From: Diplosphaera chodatii
Lineage: Eukaryota; Chlorophyta; Trebouxiophyceae; Prasiolales; Stichococcaceae
Assembly: GCA_032358165.1 (NCBI GenBank)
Contig: JAALGY010000053.1
Span: 2,294,001 to 2,358,000 of the forward strand
Length of the DNA stretch: 64,000 nt
Reading direction: 5' to 3'
This document shows positions 13,601 to 24,800 of this stretch, in pieces. The position numbers were made by a program, and so were the translations under genes. The notes below the pieces were generated by a model. It was given only the letters and a program-made list of their open reading frames with translations. It did no database searches and was not told the DNA's origin. The first letter of the stretch is position 1. The number at the start of each line of letters is the position of its first letter.

Positions 13601-16600
13601 GGAGGGACGACCCGCCGAAGCCGGGGCGGGGCACGGCGGCCGTGAGCGCCGCCGCCGCCGACGCAGCATCCTCCTCCCGGGCGCGCTTGTGCGGGTGGCC
13701 GGCGCGCGCCGCCGAGGTGAAGACGCCTGGAGGCTGCGGGATGGCGGCGGCGCCGGCGATGCCCGCCCGGGCGGGGCTGCGGGCGCGGGAGGGGCTCGTC
13801 ACCCGGGTGGGGGTGGTGCGGCCGTCGGCCGAGGGGCTGCCGCCGAAGGTCAGCGGCTCGGGCAGGCTGGACGTGAGCTGGCCGAAGGCGAAGGCCGGGC
13901 CGCCGTCGGAGCCGCTGTCGTTGCCGCCGCCACCGCCGGCGGCGGCGGCTGCGCTGCCGCCGGGAGTGCCGGGCGCGGGGGGCGGCTTGCCGGCAGGCTG
14001 GCTGCTGCTGCTGCCGCCGCCTGCGCCGCTGCCGGGAGCCCTGCTGCCGCCCACTTCAGGGCTGGGCGTCGGCGGCCGCTGCGCTGCGGGGGCGGGCGTC
14101 AGGGCGGCGGGCATGAGCTGCGGCGCGAGGCCCCAGCCGGCAGGAGGGGCGGCTGCGGCGCCGGCTGCGGCGCCGGTCGCGTACATGCTGGCCAGTGCGT
14201 CTGGGCTGTAGCCCTGGAAGCCCTGCGAAGCATGCACACATCTTGATTGGCATGGAAAAAGAAACACGCAGTTCAAGCCGCCAGCCCTCAGACGGCGACG
14301 ACCACCTGCAGCTGGCTGAGGCGGAGCTCGAAGTCGTCGGGGTCGGCGGCGGCGCGGCCGTCGTCGCTGCCCGCGTCCTCCCAGGGGGGCGGCAGCGCCG
14401 GCGCCTTGGCGCACACGCACACCAGCTGCTCCGTGCCGCTGCCCGCCCGGCCGCCGCCGCCGGCGCCGCTGCCGCCCGCCGCCGCATTGCAGCGCGTGCA
14501 CAGCTGGAACCCAGCCGCCGCGGGGCTGCGGTAGTACGCCCCCACGATCTGCACATGCAGGCGGCAGCCGTCGAGGGCCTCGTCTTGTGTGTAGTTGTTC
14601 AACGCCACAAAGCAGCTCTCGACTGACACCGCTGATTGGCAAGCCTGATGTCGGTCACCTCTGCAACATGTGTTTAAGTGTCAGGTTCAACCCTCATGCA
14701 TCAGAGCCGCTTGGAAATGGAACCTCCCCACCTCCTGCCCGCAGTGGGAGCAGGTGAGGTAGGTCCCCGCCGCCTCGTCGGCGTATACCGCCTCCTCGTG
14801 GTACGTGTACAGGTGCTCCGCGAACTCCGAGGAGGAGGGGAACGCGCAGTCGCACGGCGGGCACGCCCAGAAGGCTGCGTGGCGGTCGCCCCTTTCCTGC
14901 ATCAGGTTTTACAAATTTCAATGACGGACCCTGGAACGAACCTCAGCGCAGCTGTGACTGGCGCGAACAGGTGTGAGCCCCAAGACGGGGGGGCTCAAAC
15001 AGGGAGCCTCCTCCAAGCATGCGGACACCGAGGGGGCCCCGCTTGTGCCCTCTGCCTGGTGGCTGGACCACGGTGCAGGCGGCGCACCTGCAGCAGCCGC
15101 AGCGCGTGCGCCACCTCGTGCGCGGCCTCGGCGCCCTGCTCCAAGCGCGTGGCTGCTCCACGCCACAACACAGCCACCCTCAGCTTGACGGTGGTGAGAC
15201 GTGGTGTTCAAACCCCACCTCTGGCTCAGCATGCTAGTAGACACTGCGCAAGACCTGTTGAGAGGGCTCACCCTCGAGGAACATGCAAGGCAGAACAGGT
15301 GCTGGTCGTGTGCCCCCAGCAACATGTATAGCAGCAGGTGGAATTGTCAGCAGATCACCGCAAAAACACCAGAACCCTCACCTCTCGCCAGGCGCCGAAC
15401 GGGCACGGTCAGCAGGCGGCGCCGGCGGTCGGGCGGCAGGGCGGCCCAGTGCTGCCGCACGCTCTGGAAGCGCTGCAGGGGGGTGCGCTCGGGGCGCGAG
15501 GGGCCGCCGGGGCGCCTGCCAGACCGCTTGCGCGCGGCTGCAGCCCACTCCTGCGTGGTTAGGAGCAGCAAGGTGTAAGGGGGATGGGCTGTCGTCGCCA
15601 GCTAATGCATCTTGTTGCTGTGGCAGGAAGACCAGGCATCTCGACATCGTTTGGATCGCAGGTGGCTGACTGGAACATGCTAGCAACTTCTTCCTCAGTC
15701 TAGTTGGTCATCCGCTTGGTAGGACGGTGATCCAGGTCCCTGACCTAGAGGTCGTTGCAGTTGCCGACAGTGACAACTGAGCATGGCAAGCCGCTCACCC
15801 GTGCAACCTCGTCCCAGGGGCGCTCGACAGACAGCGGCGGGGGGCCGCCGTCCTGCACCGACACGCCGCCGCCGCCGAAGCTGCCGAGCTGCCCGCCGCC
15901 GCCGCCGCCGCCGAGCATGCCGGGCGGCGGCAGCTGCGAGCCGGCCGACGCGTACGCCGCGTTATAGTTCGGCCCGTAGGCGTACGGCCCGGGGTTGGCG
16001 GCAGCGCTGCCGCCGCGTCCGTTCAGCTTCTGCAGCAGCCAGGCCGCGGTGGACTGCGTCTCCAGGCGACGGGCGAGCTCCCGGCGCTCGGCTGCCGTGT
16101 AGTTGCCGGCGGCGTAGGCCCCCCTTTGGGCGCCGAAGCCGGCGGGCAGCCGCGCGGCGGCCGCCACGCTCTCCAGCACCTGGGTCGCCCAGGCGGGGGG
16201 CGCGGCTGCCGCGGCCGCGCCGGCGCCGCGGCCGCTGCCGGGGGCGCCCGCCGCCTGCACCGCCAGGATCTCCGGCGCCAGCCTGCACCCAGGAATGCTT
16301 CCAAACTCAGGCCTTACTCTCCCAAGCCCTATCCATTGAGACAGACCCCAGCTGGCAGCAACTCAGGTTGACTGACTCTGAGGTACATGACCCTCAACGT
16401 CGTTTTCTCCAAGCCCGCTGGACACCAGCTCTGGCGGCAGCAGCCGACGCCAGGCAATCCCGGCGCTCTGCCCGCCCTCACCGCATGACTTGCTGCAGCA
16501 GCCGGGCGGCGCCGTCGGCCGGCGGCGCGGGCGTCTCCAGCAGCCGCGAGTACGTCTCCAGCGTGCGCGCCATCTGCGACAGCGCCGCCGCCTTCTCGGC

Positions 16601-18366
16601 GGCCAGCTCCGCCCAGCGCCCGCCGTTGGCCCACGCCGTGGCCTGCGCCATGATGTTCTGCGTGCAAAAATCACCAGTGTGCCGCCATGCGATACACAGG
16701 GTGGCCCGCCAGCAGTTGCTTCCATGACAGCGGTGCAATGCCCGACAGCGGGACACACACTGACACATGGCTCGAGATTGGGGCCTGTCCTCGCTGCAGA
16801 GGAGTCTCGAGCCATGTGCTCATGCGTTCCTGCCGTAGGGCACTGCAGTGGAGGACGCTGTTCTGCAAGACGCACAGCTGCACACAGGCACTGTTTGAAC
16901 CAGCACAGCAGCTGCAATGCTGCACCTGGCAGCAGGGGTCGGCGGTCTGGTGGCCGGCGCTGGAGATGATGATGAGCGGCTCGTAGTCTGGGGACTTGAG
17001 CGGCGGGGGCGGCCGCAGCGCCGTCTCCGCCGCCGCGATGCCCGCGCGCAGCTGCGTGCGCATCTCCGCCACCGCTGCCTCGATGGAACCGCCCGTCTGC
17101 GTGTGCCAACACATGTTCAGCAGCAAGCAAGATCTGGCCTTTGCATGTGATACGACTTTGCAGGCCAACCGCGTCTCAGCGAGCTGCACTCGGCTCGGCG
17201 TCAGCTTGCTGTCGTGTCACCGTCTGCTGGCTGCCACGGAACGGAGGCGGGAGACCCACCTGGCCGCGGCCGTTCTCCACGAGCAGGTTGACGACGAGCG
17301 TGGCGCGCAGCGCAGCGCACGACAGCGACGCCGGCGCGGCGCCCGTCGCCGCCGCCGCCGCCGACAGCGCCTCCCGCAGCAGCGCCAGCCGCTGCCCCAG
17401 GCCACGCTCGCCGGCCACCTCATCCGAGCAGGCGGCCTCGTGGTACAGCAGCCGTGCCTGAAGCAATGAGCACTTCCTGGCAGTTAGGGTCCAGGCGCAT
17501 CAGACACAAAAATGCCATGATGGGTTGCTGTGACGTGAGGGTGCGTCAACTGACCGATGTCTGTTTGCGTTCATATGCGTGCATTCTTCGTGGTCGCTAC
17601 ATCAACTGGATCAGGCTAGCATGAGGCAGGGTGCATGCGCCGCGCCGGGAGCGCCGTCTACACTGGCAGCTGGGACGGCCCACTCACCAGGTAGCGGTGC
17701 GGCAGTTCCGAGTGGGGATGCTCCTTCGCCAGCTCCTTGAACGCAGCCCGCGCCTTGGCCCTGGACAACAGGACGACGTCATGGATTGGCAGTGGCTGGA
17801 CAGATAAGCATCGCCCCACCGAAGCCCGACCCAGGTGTATCGCATCCTGAGTCCCGGCAAACCAGCCATACAAGCCACCGAGAGCCGTGGCATGCAGCTT
17901 GTATGAGAAAAATCGCCACGGGCCAACGATGAGTGCAAAAAGGTGCACCGAAAGGACCCTGGCTGCCCATGGCCGGTATGCATCTTGCTCGTTCGGTCAC
18001 CATGCACACTCAAGCATGCGTCCAATGCACAAATGCAGGGCGACGTTCAGTTGCAGTGATGTATCGCCCATCACCCCGAGGCTTGCACACCCGCATCGCA
18101 GTGTGCCACGAGGTCGATGCTGACCTGGACACGGTGTTGGTGTTCAGCATGCGCAGGATGGCGGCGCAGTCCGTCTCTGCATTGTGCTGCATCTGCACGC
18201 CGTCGCTGGATTGCTGGCTGGTCTCTGGGGCGATTGTCTGTGCTGTGCTGGCTGGGTTTGCCTGTACTGGCGTCTGCGCCGGCTGGCTGCCGTCTCCAGC
18301 GTGTGAAGCCGATCCCTGCTGATCGGCAGGCGGCGCCACGGGCGCTGCCTTCTTCTTGCGCGCCAT
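1694..18366 (-). CDS. Plant-type ubiquitin C-terminal hydrolase-related protein (DUF627-DUF629-zinc fingers-USP fold), predicted catalytically inactive
   Basis: One intron-rich gene of roughly 30 exons. It starts at ATG 18366 (MARKKKAAP) and stops at 1694. Order of regions: DUF627-like TPR region (CAAILRMLNTNTVSRAKARAAFKEL, split by an intron, through about 16480); DUF629-like region with QHWAALPPDRRRRLL and a C2H2-like FWACPPCDCAF motif (about 15555-14740); Ser/Ala/Pro-rich and polyQ exons; a charged coiled-coil region (about 10-7.6 kb); a C4 plus CCCH zinc-finger pair (about 6.2-5.76 kb); a long Gln/Ala/Gly-rich exon set; and a USP-like C-terminus (3593-1694) ending DWRGAFGHCRAARLQPLVLLYAAA. 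The same order occurs in plant DUF627/DUF629 UCH-related proteins, apart from the zinc fingers. Every junction I checked keeps frame, including LPG/GDAPRQFLEAL at 3806/3593 and CSCGQ/VGPCRDW at about 6050/5860, which argues for one gene rather than several. The catalytic Cys and His positions are substituted, so hydrolase activity is unlikely. A pipeline might split this locus. Confidence 0.75.
5243..5271 (-). repeat. (CAG)n tract encoding polyglutamine
   Basis: A perfect CTG run on the plus strand is read as CAG on the minus strand and encodes about nine Gln in the Gln/Ala/Pro-rich exon downstream of the CCCH finger. Shorter runs in the same gene lie near 6988-7010 and 12412-12545. Confidence 0.9.
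5759..6200 (-). other. C4 (RanBP2-like) and CCCH zinc-finger module inside the DUF627/DUF629 gene
   Basis: The upstream exon ends HWLCDCGRENALWDRCSCGQ, a W-x-C-x-C-G-x-x-N...C-x-C pattern like a RanBP2-type C4 finger, although the second pair is spaced C-x-C instead of C-x2-C. After a phase-0 intron the next exon opens VGPCRDWVRGRCQYGSRCHF, then SHLPFDLPPGPPNGDP. This is a clear CCCH finger (C-x7-C-x5-C-x3-H), normally an RNA-binding fold. A basic run (KKRRRKKGKG) lies in the exon upstream, around 6410. I know of no zinc fingers at this position in the plant relatives. Confidence 0.7.
10566..10598. repeat. Intronic (CAG)11 microsatellite
   Basis: Eleven perfect CAG units lie in an intron of the minus-strand DUF627/DUF629 gene, between the exon ending near 10680 and the exon starting near 10500. 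On the minus strand they read CTG. Unlike the neighbouring polyQ tracts this one is not translated. Confidence 0.8.
12412..12560 (-). repeat. Imperfect polyglutamine-coding repeat
   Basis: Alternating CAG/CTG-rich sequence encodes a Gln-rich stretch with interspersed Met, His and Leu (FLQQQQMQQQQQQQQMQQFQ) inside an exon of the DUF627/DUF629 gene. It is in frame with the flanking exon sequence (SELLSSHFARHHPDNE downstream). Confidence 0.85.
16721..16860. repeat. Intronic inverted repeat (hairpin) in the DUF627/DUF629 gene
   Basis: Arms of 14 bases at 16764-16777 (CACATGGCTCGAGA) and 16805-16818 (TCTCGAGCCATGTG) are perfectly complementary around a 27-base loop. Beyond them the arms still pair imperfectly out to about 16721 and 16860 (for example ATGCCC against GGGCAC), giving a stem of roughly 55 bases. 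The element lies wholly inside the intron between exons ending near 16925 and starting near 16660. Confidence 0.7.
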
Positions 18367-18881
18367 GCTGCGCGCCCTGCTGCCAGCCCCTGGCAGTGGT
18401 GCAGCCTCCGTGTGCTACTGGAGCACCTGCACCGGGGGGCTGCCGACGCGGCGCATAGCTCCCAGCAGGCCTGACCTATCCAATGTGTCGCGCGCAGCCG
18501 ATCGATGCGATCTGTTGCTTCGGACGAAGCAGGAACCAGTGAGGCGGGCCGATTAGCTCTGGCTAGCTCAGGGGCAGTCGTATTAGGCAGGCGTTGGCGG
18601 CTTCCCTGGCGGCACCTCGGGAACACGAACCCCACCGTTCCAATACCGCCAGTCTGCCGCCTCGCACCGCGCTCACGCAGGCTTCGCCCACCGAGGCGTA
18701 TAGGTGGCACGTGAAGAGGCGCGAGTTGGGGGTGGCAAGGACGCTGCTTGAAGGTCACGGTGACAGAAGCAGGCAACGGTGGCAGATGTACTCCTGCAGC
18801 CGCCTCGTCGGCACAACTATCTGCCACAGGCAAACCTGACAGCATTATAACGGGCAGCATGCACTTCAACGCTCGGCTGTG
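18367..18881. promoter_or_regulatory. Divergent promoter region between the DUF627/DUF629 gene and the receptor-like kinase
   Basis: About 515 bp separates the two divergent start codons (18366 on minus, 18882 on plus). An AT-rich TATTATAAC-like element at about 18842-18850 lies 30-40 bp before the kinase ATG and could be a TATA box with a very short leader. No other motif was recognised. Confidence 0.45.
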
Positions 18882-21800
18882 ATGTTGCGGTCCAGCTGCA
18901 CGCGCCGCCGCGTGCACGATCGGCGGGATCGGACCAGCTGTCGCCGCTGGCTTTGGACGGCCTGCCTGTCAATCTTCACGGCCAGCTTGCTGCACGGCGC
19001 GGCAGATGCAGCCAGCAGCTCGGCCGCTCGGTCGCTGTTGCAGCAGGCGTCCAACAATGCCACCGATGCTATCGAGCAGCGCATCTATCAGGTAGGCATG
19101 ATGAGCTGCTCAAACTGCAGTTGCATGCCTGCTGCGCCATCTGCATGGCATGGTAGCTCCAAGCATGTGTGCTGGTCGCACAGGCTCTGCTGCAGGACGT
19201 CAGCCAGCGGGCAGGCGGAGGCAGGTGGGCCTTGGCAGGCAGCCTTGCTGGCACGCCGCCAGGCCAGGCATGCGCACAGCAGGTTGTTTTCCGGGTGGCA
19301 GACGCTGGCAGCCGCACCCTGCTGGCGGGCATCCAGCTCACCAACAACCTGAAGGTACCGTCATGCATTTCTCGGATGAGCAATTGCGTGCAAGCATGCT
19401 TTGGGGCAGCCATGCCTGCAGCTGGTTCACTGTATATAACTGGTCTATGACCACTGTTCGCATGGGATGCGCAGGATGGTCTGGCAGGATGGACGCTGAC
19501 GTTCAACTACAATGCCAGCGCTGTCACAATCAACAGCATTGATGGTGCAATACTGCAGGTGACTGATCTGTCTGGGCACAGAAAATTGCATGCATCCTGT
19601 TCTTCACAGGACATATCTCCTGCTCCGGCAGATCACTTTGGTCAAACACATGCATGATGCAGTTCAAGGGGCTTGGCAGCAGTGCAACTGCCAGCCTGGC
19701 CGCCAACAGCGGCGACAGCATCCCAAGCGGCGGCAACACAACCTTGACACTGGAGCTGGGGTACTCTAGTAGTGTAGGAAACCGTCTGGGGCAGCCGGCA
19801 AGTGGCAGCACAGACGGGCACGTCCAGACCCTGGCAGACCTGCTGGCTCTCAGCGGCCTCAGCCTTGGCGGCAACACCTGCAGCAGGTACAACAGCACAG
19901 CTCTCGACAACTCATTGTGTAGCGGCGGTGGCGACGGCGGCGCAGGCGCCAGAACCACTGAGGCCGCACAGGCCGAGCTCAGCGACGCCAGCAGCAGCTG
20001 TGGCGTGGCCTTCTGCTGCGGCGAGCAGCTCACACTACCAGGGGACCCAGCGACGACCGTCCGGCAGCTGCTCGCGCCCCTGCAGACAGCAGCCAGCGCG
20101 CCAGCAACGGGACCAGTCGACAGCGCCGCCGCCGATGCCCCGCTTGCTGATGCGCCTGCGCCCTCTGGACAGCCGCCAACAAAGCGCACCCCAGCCGCAG
20201 TCCCCAAGCCGGCGTCAGCCCCTACTCTGGAGCCAGCTCCTGCGCCTGAGCCAGCTCCTAAACCCCCAGCAGTGGCACCACCTAAGGCACCAGTAAAGTC
20301 GTCAGCACAGCCTGCGCCGGCCCCCGCTCCTGCCCCAGAGCCAGCACCTGCACCTGAGCCATCCCCAGCACCCCCAGCGGAGGCACCAGCAAAGACGCCA
20401 ATCAAGCCGCCAGCAAAGCCTGCGCCGGCCCCCGCTCCCGCAACAGACCCGGCGCCTGCCCCTGCGCCCTCAGCAGAGGCGCCACCAGAGGCTCCCTCAC
20501 CACCATCACCCGACCAGAGCCCGCCTCCGGCCCCCAGCACAACCCCACCTACCAAGGCCTCGTCAAAGCCCTCGAAGCCCAGCAGGTGTGAGGAACCGCC
20601 ATGAAGTGTGTTTGCCAGCACATGGCAGTCATTGTCATCCTTCATATCACCAGCGCTGAAAGCCCTGGTTTGTTTGTCAGCCGATCCTGCACTCAAAAGC
20701 ATTGTCGCTGTGGTGCAGGAAGCAGCGCTCGCCTCCTCCCGAGCCCAGCCTCAGCGTTCCGCCACCTGCGCCCCTTGCGCTCAACCCTGCTCAGAGCCTG
20801 CCATCTGGCGACAACACCTTTCCCAGCCCGCCGTTGGTTCTGTTCGAGCCGACGTTCCCCAATGCGCTTTCGCCCGACCCAGGGGCTGCACAGCTGGACG
20901 GCGGCAGCGGCCACAGTCTCTCGACTGGTGCCAAGGCTGGCATTGCCCTGGGCGTGCTCTTCGGTGAGTCGAGTCTGGTTATTGATGCTGCAGTGTGGTA
21001 TATGCCTGCCAAGCAATGGTATGAGCTATATTGGGCGAGGGTAGCATGGTTTGTGTCAATCTGTTATTATGGTCATCCATCTACCAGCCTCGCTGCTCAG
21101 ACAAGCTTCTACTTTATAGGTGCTCTTGCAGCAATCGTGCTGGTGATGCTCCTGTGCCGCTGCCTGACGGTGTGGCGGGCGGTGCATGCCAACCGAGAAG
21201 CAGCTAACCTATTCGACGCAGATGGCAGCCCCCGCAGCCGCCGCCAGTTCCTGCCAACAAGCGGCGCCCACAAGAGCTCAACTTCCTACCAAAGCACGCC
21301 AGCGGTAAGCTGAATTTGCCATGTACAGAGCAACACCCAACAGACGGTGCGGTCACGGCTACTAGTTTGCCCTGCTGGGCCAGCTCAACAGGGTTGTGCA
21401 GAACCTCAGTGCTGGACAGAAGGCGCGCAGGCGGCATGCTGTGCACATCGACTGTGACGTAAATGTCTTAGCTGCTGCTTTGGCAGGGTACCTTCACGTC
21501 AGTGAACGCCAAAGGTGGCAGCCAACGGGGGGCGCCCAAGGAGATGCTCATCGCACGGTCTGTTGATGTCACTGCTCAGGCGGTGCGTTGTTAGCTAGGA
21601 AGACCGTGCCCCTAAGCCTTCTGCCCTTCCTGCTCTGTGGATAGGGTTGTTGCTGATGTGCACCGACCAAACAAGCCGTCTGTGCCTGCCCAGGTTGCAG
21701 CGGGCAGGCTGCCATCTCCTGCACCCCTGTGGGGCCCTGCGCCACCGACGTCCTCACGATTGCCATCAGCCCAGCCGTCTGAGACTGGTGCGCTGGCACA

Positions 21801-24800
21801 CGATCAGGAGGAGTGCGCACAATGCGGACGCAGCTCACGCCTTGATGCCTTTATGCATCTGTCCAAATGCAGCTGGTGACTGTCAGGTTCACTGTAGCTG
21901 AGTACTCCCGTGCACACAGGTGAGGTGCCGCCATGGCATCCCAGACACGCAGCCCTTGCTGCCGCGAAGCGGGGCGCCAAGGCCGCAACCAGGGCGCAGG
22001 CCAGGGGAGCGGCGCCGCAGCCCAGGCCGGCAGCGCCCAGGGGGCATGGCTGGGAGCAGGGCGCGCCGTCGCTGGGGGAGCCGCCCCCGCTGCCAGCCAA
22101 CCCCCACGGCCGCCGCCAGCAGGTTGGGCATCTGTCAAAGCTTGGCATGCTCCTACATATTTGCTTGATCCTTCTGCCATGGTCAACCATCGTCAGACAA
22201 GCATGCTAATTGCAGTGCCAAGCGTGATGGACGCACCTTCCTACAGACACGACAGAGCCTTCTTGAAGAAAGCTCCAGAAGCCTTGCATTGGAGATATAC
22301 TTGCTGTGGTCATTGCAGTCATGTAATGGCATGGTGCATCACTCAACATGTGCTCCGGACCTGCAGAGTCAGCGGCGCAGGACGCCCGGCGTGTCGCGGC
22401 AGGACAGCAACGCCAGCTCCATCGAGGGGGTGCCGGTGCGGGAGCAGCTGCAGGCGCCCATCAACCTGGCCAGCCTGTCAGGGTGTGCCACTGCAGGGTG
22501 GTCCCAGCTATGCTGACTGTCTGTTCCAGTGTGTGCATGTTACAAGTTGACATCTGTGATGCAGCGAACGAGTTTTGAGAGAGGATCAAGCTGTACTGGT
22601 GCTGGCTTGCAGGCTGGACCCGCTGCGGCTGTGGCAGCCGTGGCAGGGCAGCGATGGCTCGGAGGCGCAGCACATGGCGCCCTGGGCCGAGGAGGGCGCC
22701 CTGCCCCATGGCGGCGCTGGGCCGATGTCCCACAATGCTGGTCAGACGGCGGCTCGCAGCCCAATGACACGTTGGCTGACCTGGCTGCGACACCCACTCT
22801 GCAGCTTGTCGAGCATGCATTGTCATACGTACTGGGTGTTCCGCATGCAACTGGCCCAAACCTGCAGGGCTGACACCCGGCAGTTGCCACATGTCAGGAT
22901 CGGACGACACAGCGGAGCTGCCGCCGGGCACGTGCATCGCGGTGCAGCTGGACGCACGCGGCGGCCGCCTGCATGACTGGCTCAACCGGAAGATCACAGG
23001 TGCAGGACTAAAGTGCTTTTCAAGTGACAGCAGCAAAGGTACCCACAGTGAGCTGGCAGGAGGGGCCCTGGCCTGACAGCACAGTCCTTTACACAGGACA
23101 GGATGTGCATCTGCATCCACTGCTGTGCAGCAGTTTCTCGACAGCCAGGCTGCCGACCTTCTCCACTCGTTGCGCAGGTAGCCCCAACACACTGGCGCAG
23201 CTGGCACGAGCGGCAGCGGCGGCTGCGGCGGCCGGGGACCGGCGCTCGCCTAATGGCGGCCGTGCGTCCCCGGCCGTGGGGGTGTTCAAGCCGCAGGAGG
23301 GCCACAACCCCTCCCGCGTGACCAGCGGCCACAACTCGCTGGACGTGAGCCGCTATGAGCTTTGCATGTGGAGCAGGTTGCAGGACTTGAAAAGCCGTAA
23401 TTCCTCTTAGTTTAGATGAGGCTCGGCGAAGCTGGTGCGGCTTGTGGCGCTCTGCTCACAGCGCACTGGCATGGAGCGTGTGCGGGCAGCAGCTGCAGCT
23501 CCCTCATGACCATCATTCAAGAGCATTGTACCACCTGTCGGCAGGAGAAGAGCCTGGGCAGGATGCTGGCGCGCGGCATGGGGCTGGGCAGCCTGGGGGA
23601 CCGCCAGCAGGGCGGCCCCTCCAACCCCGACTCGCCGTCCACCGGCCGGGTGCGCTGCAGGGCTCCCGCTCTCCACACTGTGCTTGTGGCTTGTCATCAC
23701 AGTCTTCTGCCTTGTCGTGAACTTCAGTTTTGTAGGTGGGTGATCAGGCTCGCCATGTCCAGCTGCAGAGTTTGAAGCAGACAACAGCAGAAACTGCGAT
23801 GACACTGGCACAGTTGAACATTATTTGCATGGTGGACGTCAACCATGCTGAAGGCAGGTCATTGACCAAGCCGTACTCTGCGATGGCAGGCATGCCACGA
23901 GATTGACTTCGCCAACCAGATCATCCTGGACGAGCGCATCGGCAGTGGAGCCTTTGGCAGTGTGTACCGAGGTGAGCAGTGTGTTGGCCGCAGTGGGTAC
24001 TGTGGTCAGTGTCAGCACCACCTACCTTGATGTCTGACATCAGCAGTTTGTTTGCCAGCAGAACCATGAACTTGCTGAGGGGACTTGCAAACGATCGCAG
24101 GCAAGTGGCAGGGCGCCCCGGTGGCTGTCAAGGTCATGCTGAGCCAGGCGTTTGCAGACGACGACGGGTCCTACGAGAGCTTCCAGCAGGAGGTCAAGGT
24201 GCACACCGCACAGCACGGCTATGCCAAGGGCACGTCGTCATGTCACATCTGCTGATCTTGGCCATGCAGCTGCTGCCTCCGGCGCTGATACCCAAAGCAG
24301 TGCCTCTCTCATCAGCGCGTTTGGGCAACATCAGCATAGGTTCAGATCTGTATCTGACCCGCATCAGTGTGCACGTAAGGCCCTGCCATGAGGTCACATA
24401 GCAAAACACAGGGAAAGACACCCAACCATATATAGTGCCCAACTACTTTTGTGTCCGCCGTCACTTGACACCCTCGCTCTGTGCTTCTGCGCAGGTGCTG
24501 AGCGGGCTGCAGCACGACCGCATCGTGTGCCTGCTGGGCGCGTGCCTGGTGCCGCCGCACGTGTGCCTGGTGGAGGAGCTGGCGGAGGGGTCCCTGCACG
24601 CGCGGCTCCACCCCCACGGCGCGGGTCTGCGGATTTTGAACTGGTTATTTCTCAGACGTGTACACTATGCTTCTGGACTGAGCTGGCGGAGGGGTCCCTG
24701 TACGCGCGGCTCCACCCCCACTGCGCGGGTCCGCAAACGTATGATATGTGGTAACTGTACAACATCAAGATATGTAACTGAAAACTGTCACCGCAGCGTG

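Noticed and set aside
13353..14246. Long plus-strand open frames opposite the minus-strand exons (also 1681-2244, 3650-4549, 5098-5880)
   Set aside because: They are Ala/Gly/Arg/Cys-rich reflections of GC-rich minus-strand exons, contain no motifs, and compete with frames that join in phase into a recognised protein.
15195..15215. Second tRNA B-box-like sequence (GTTCAAACCCC)
   Set aside because: No cloverleaf could be built from the preceding 60 bases; it lies in an intron of the DUF627/DUF629 gene.
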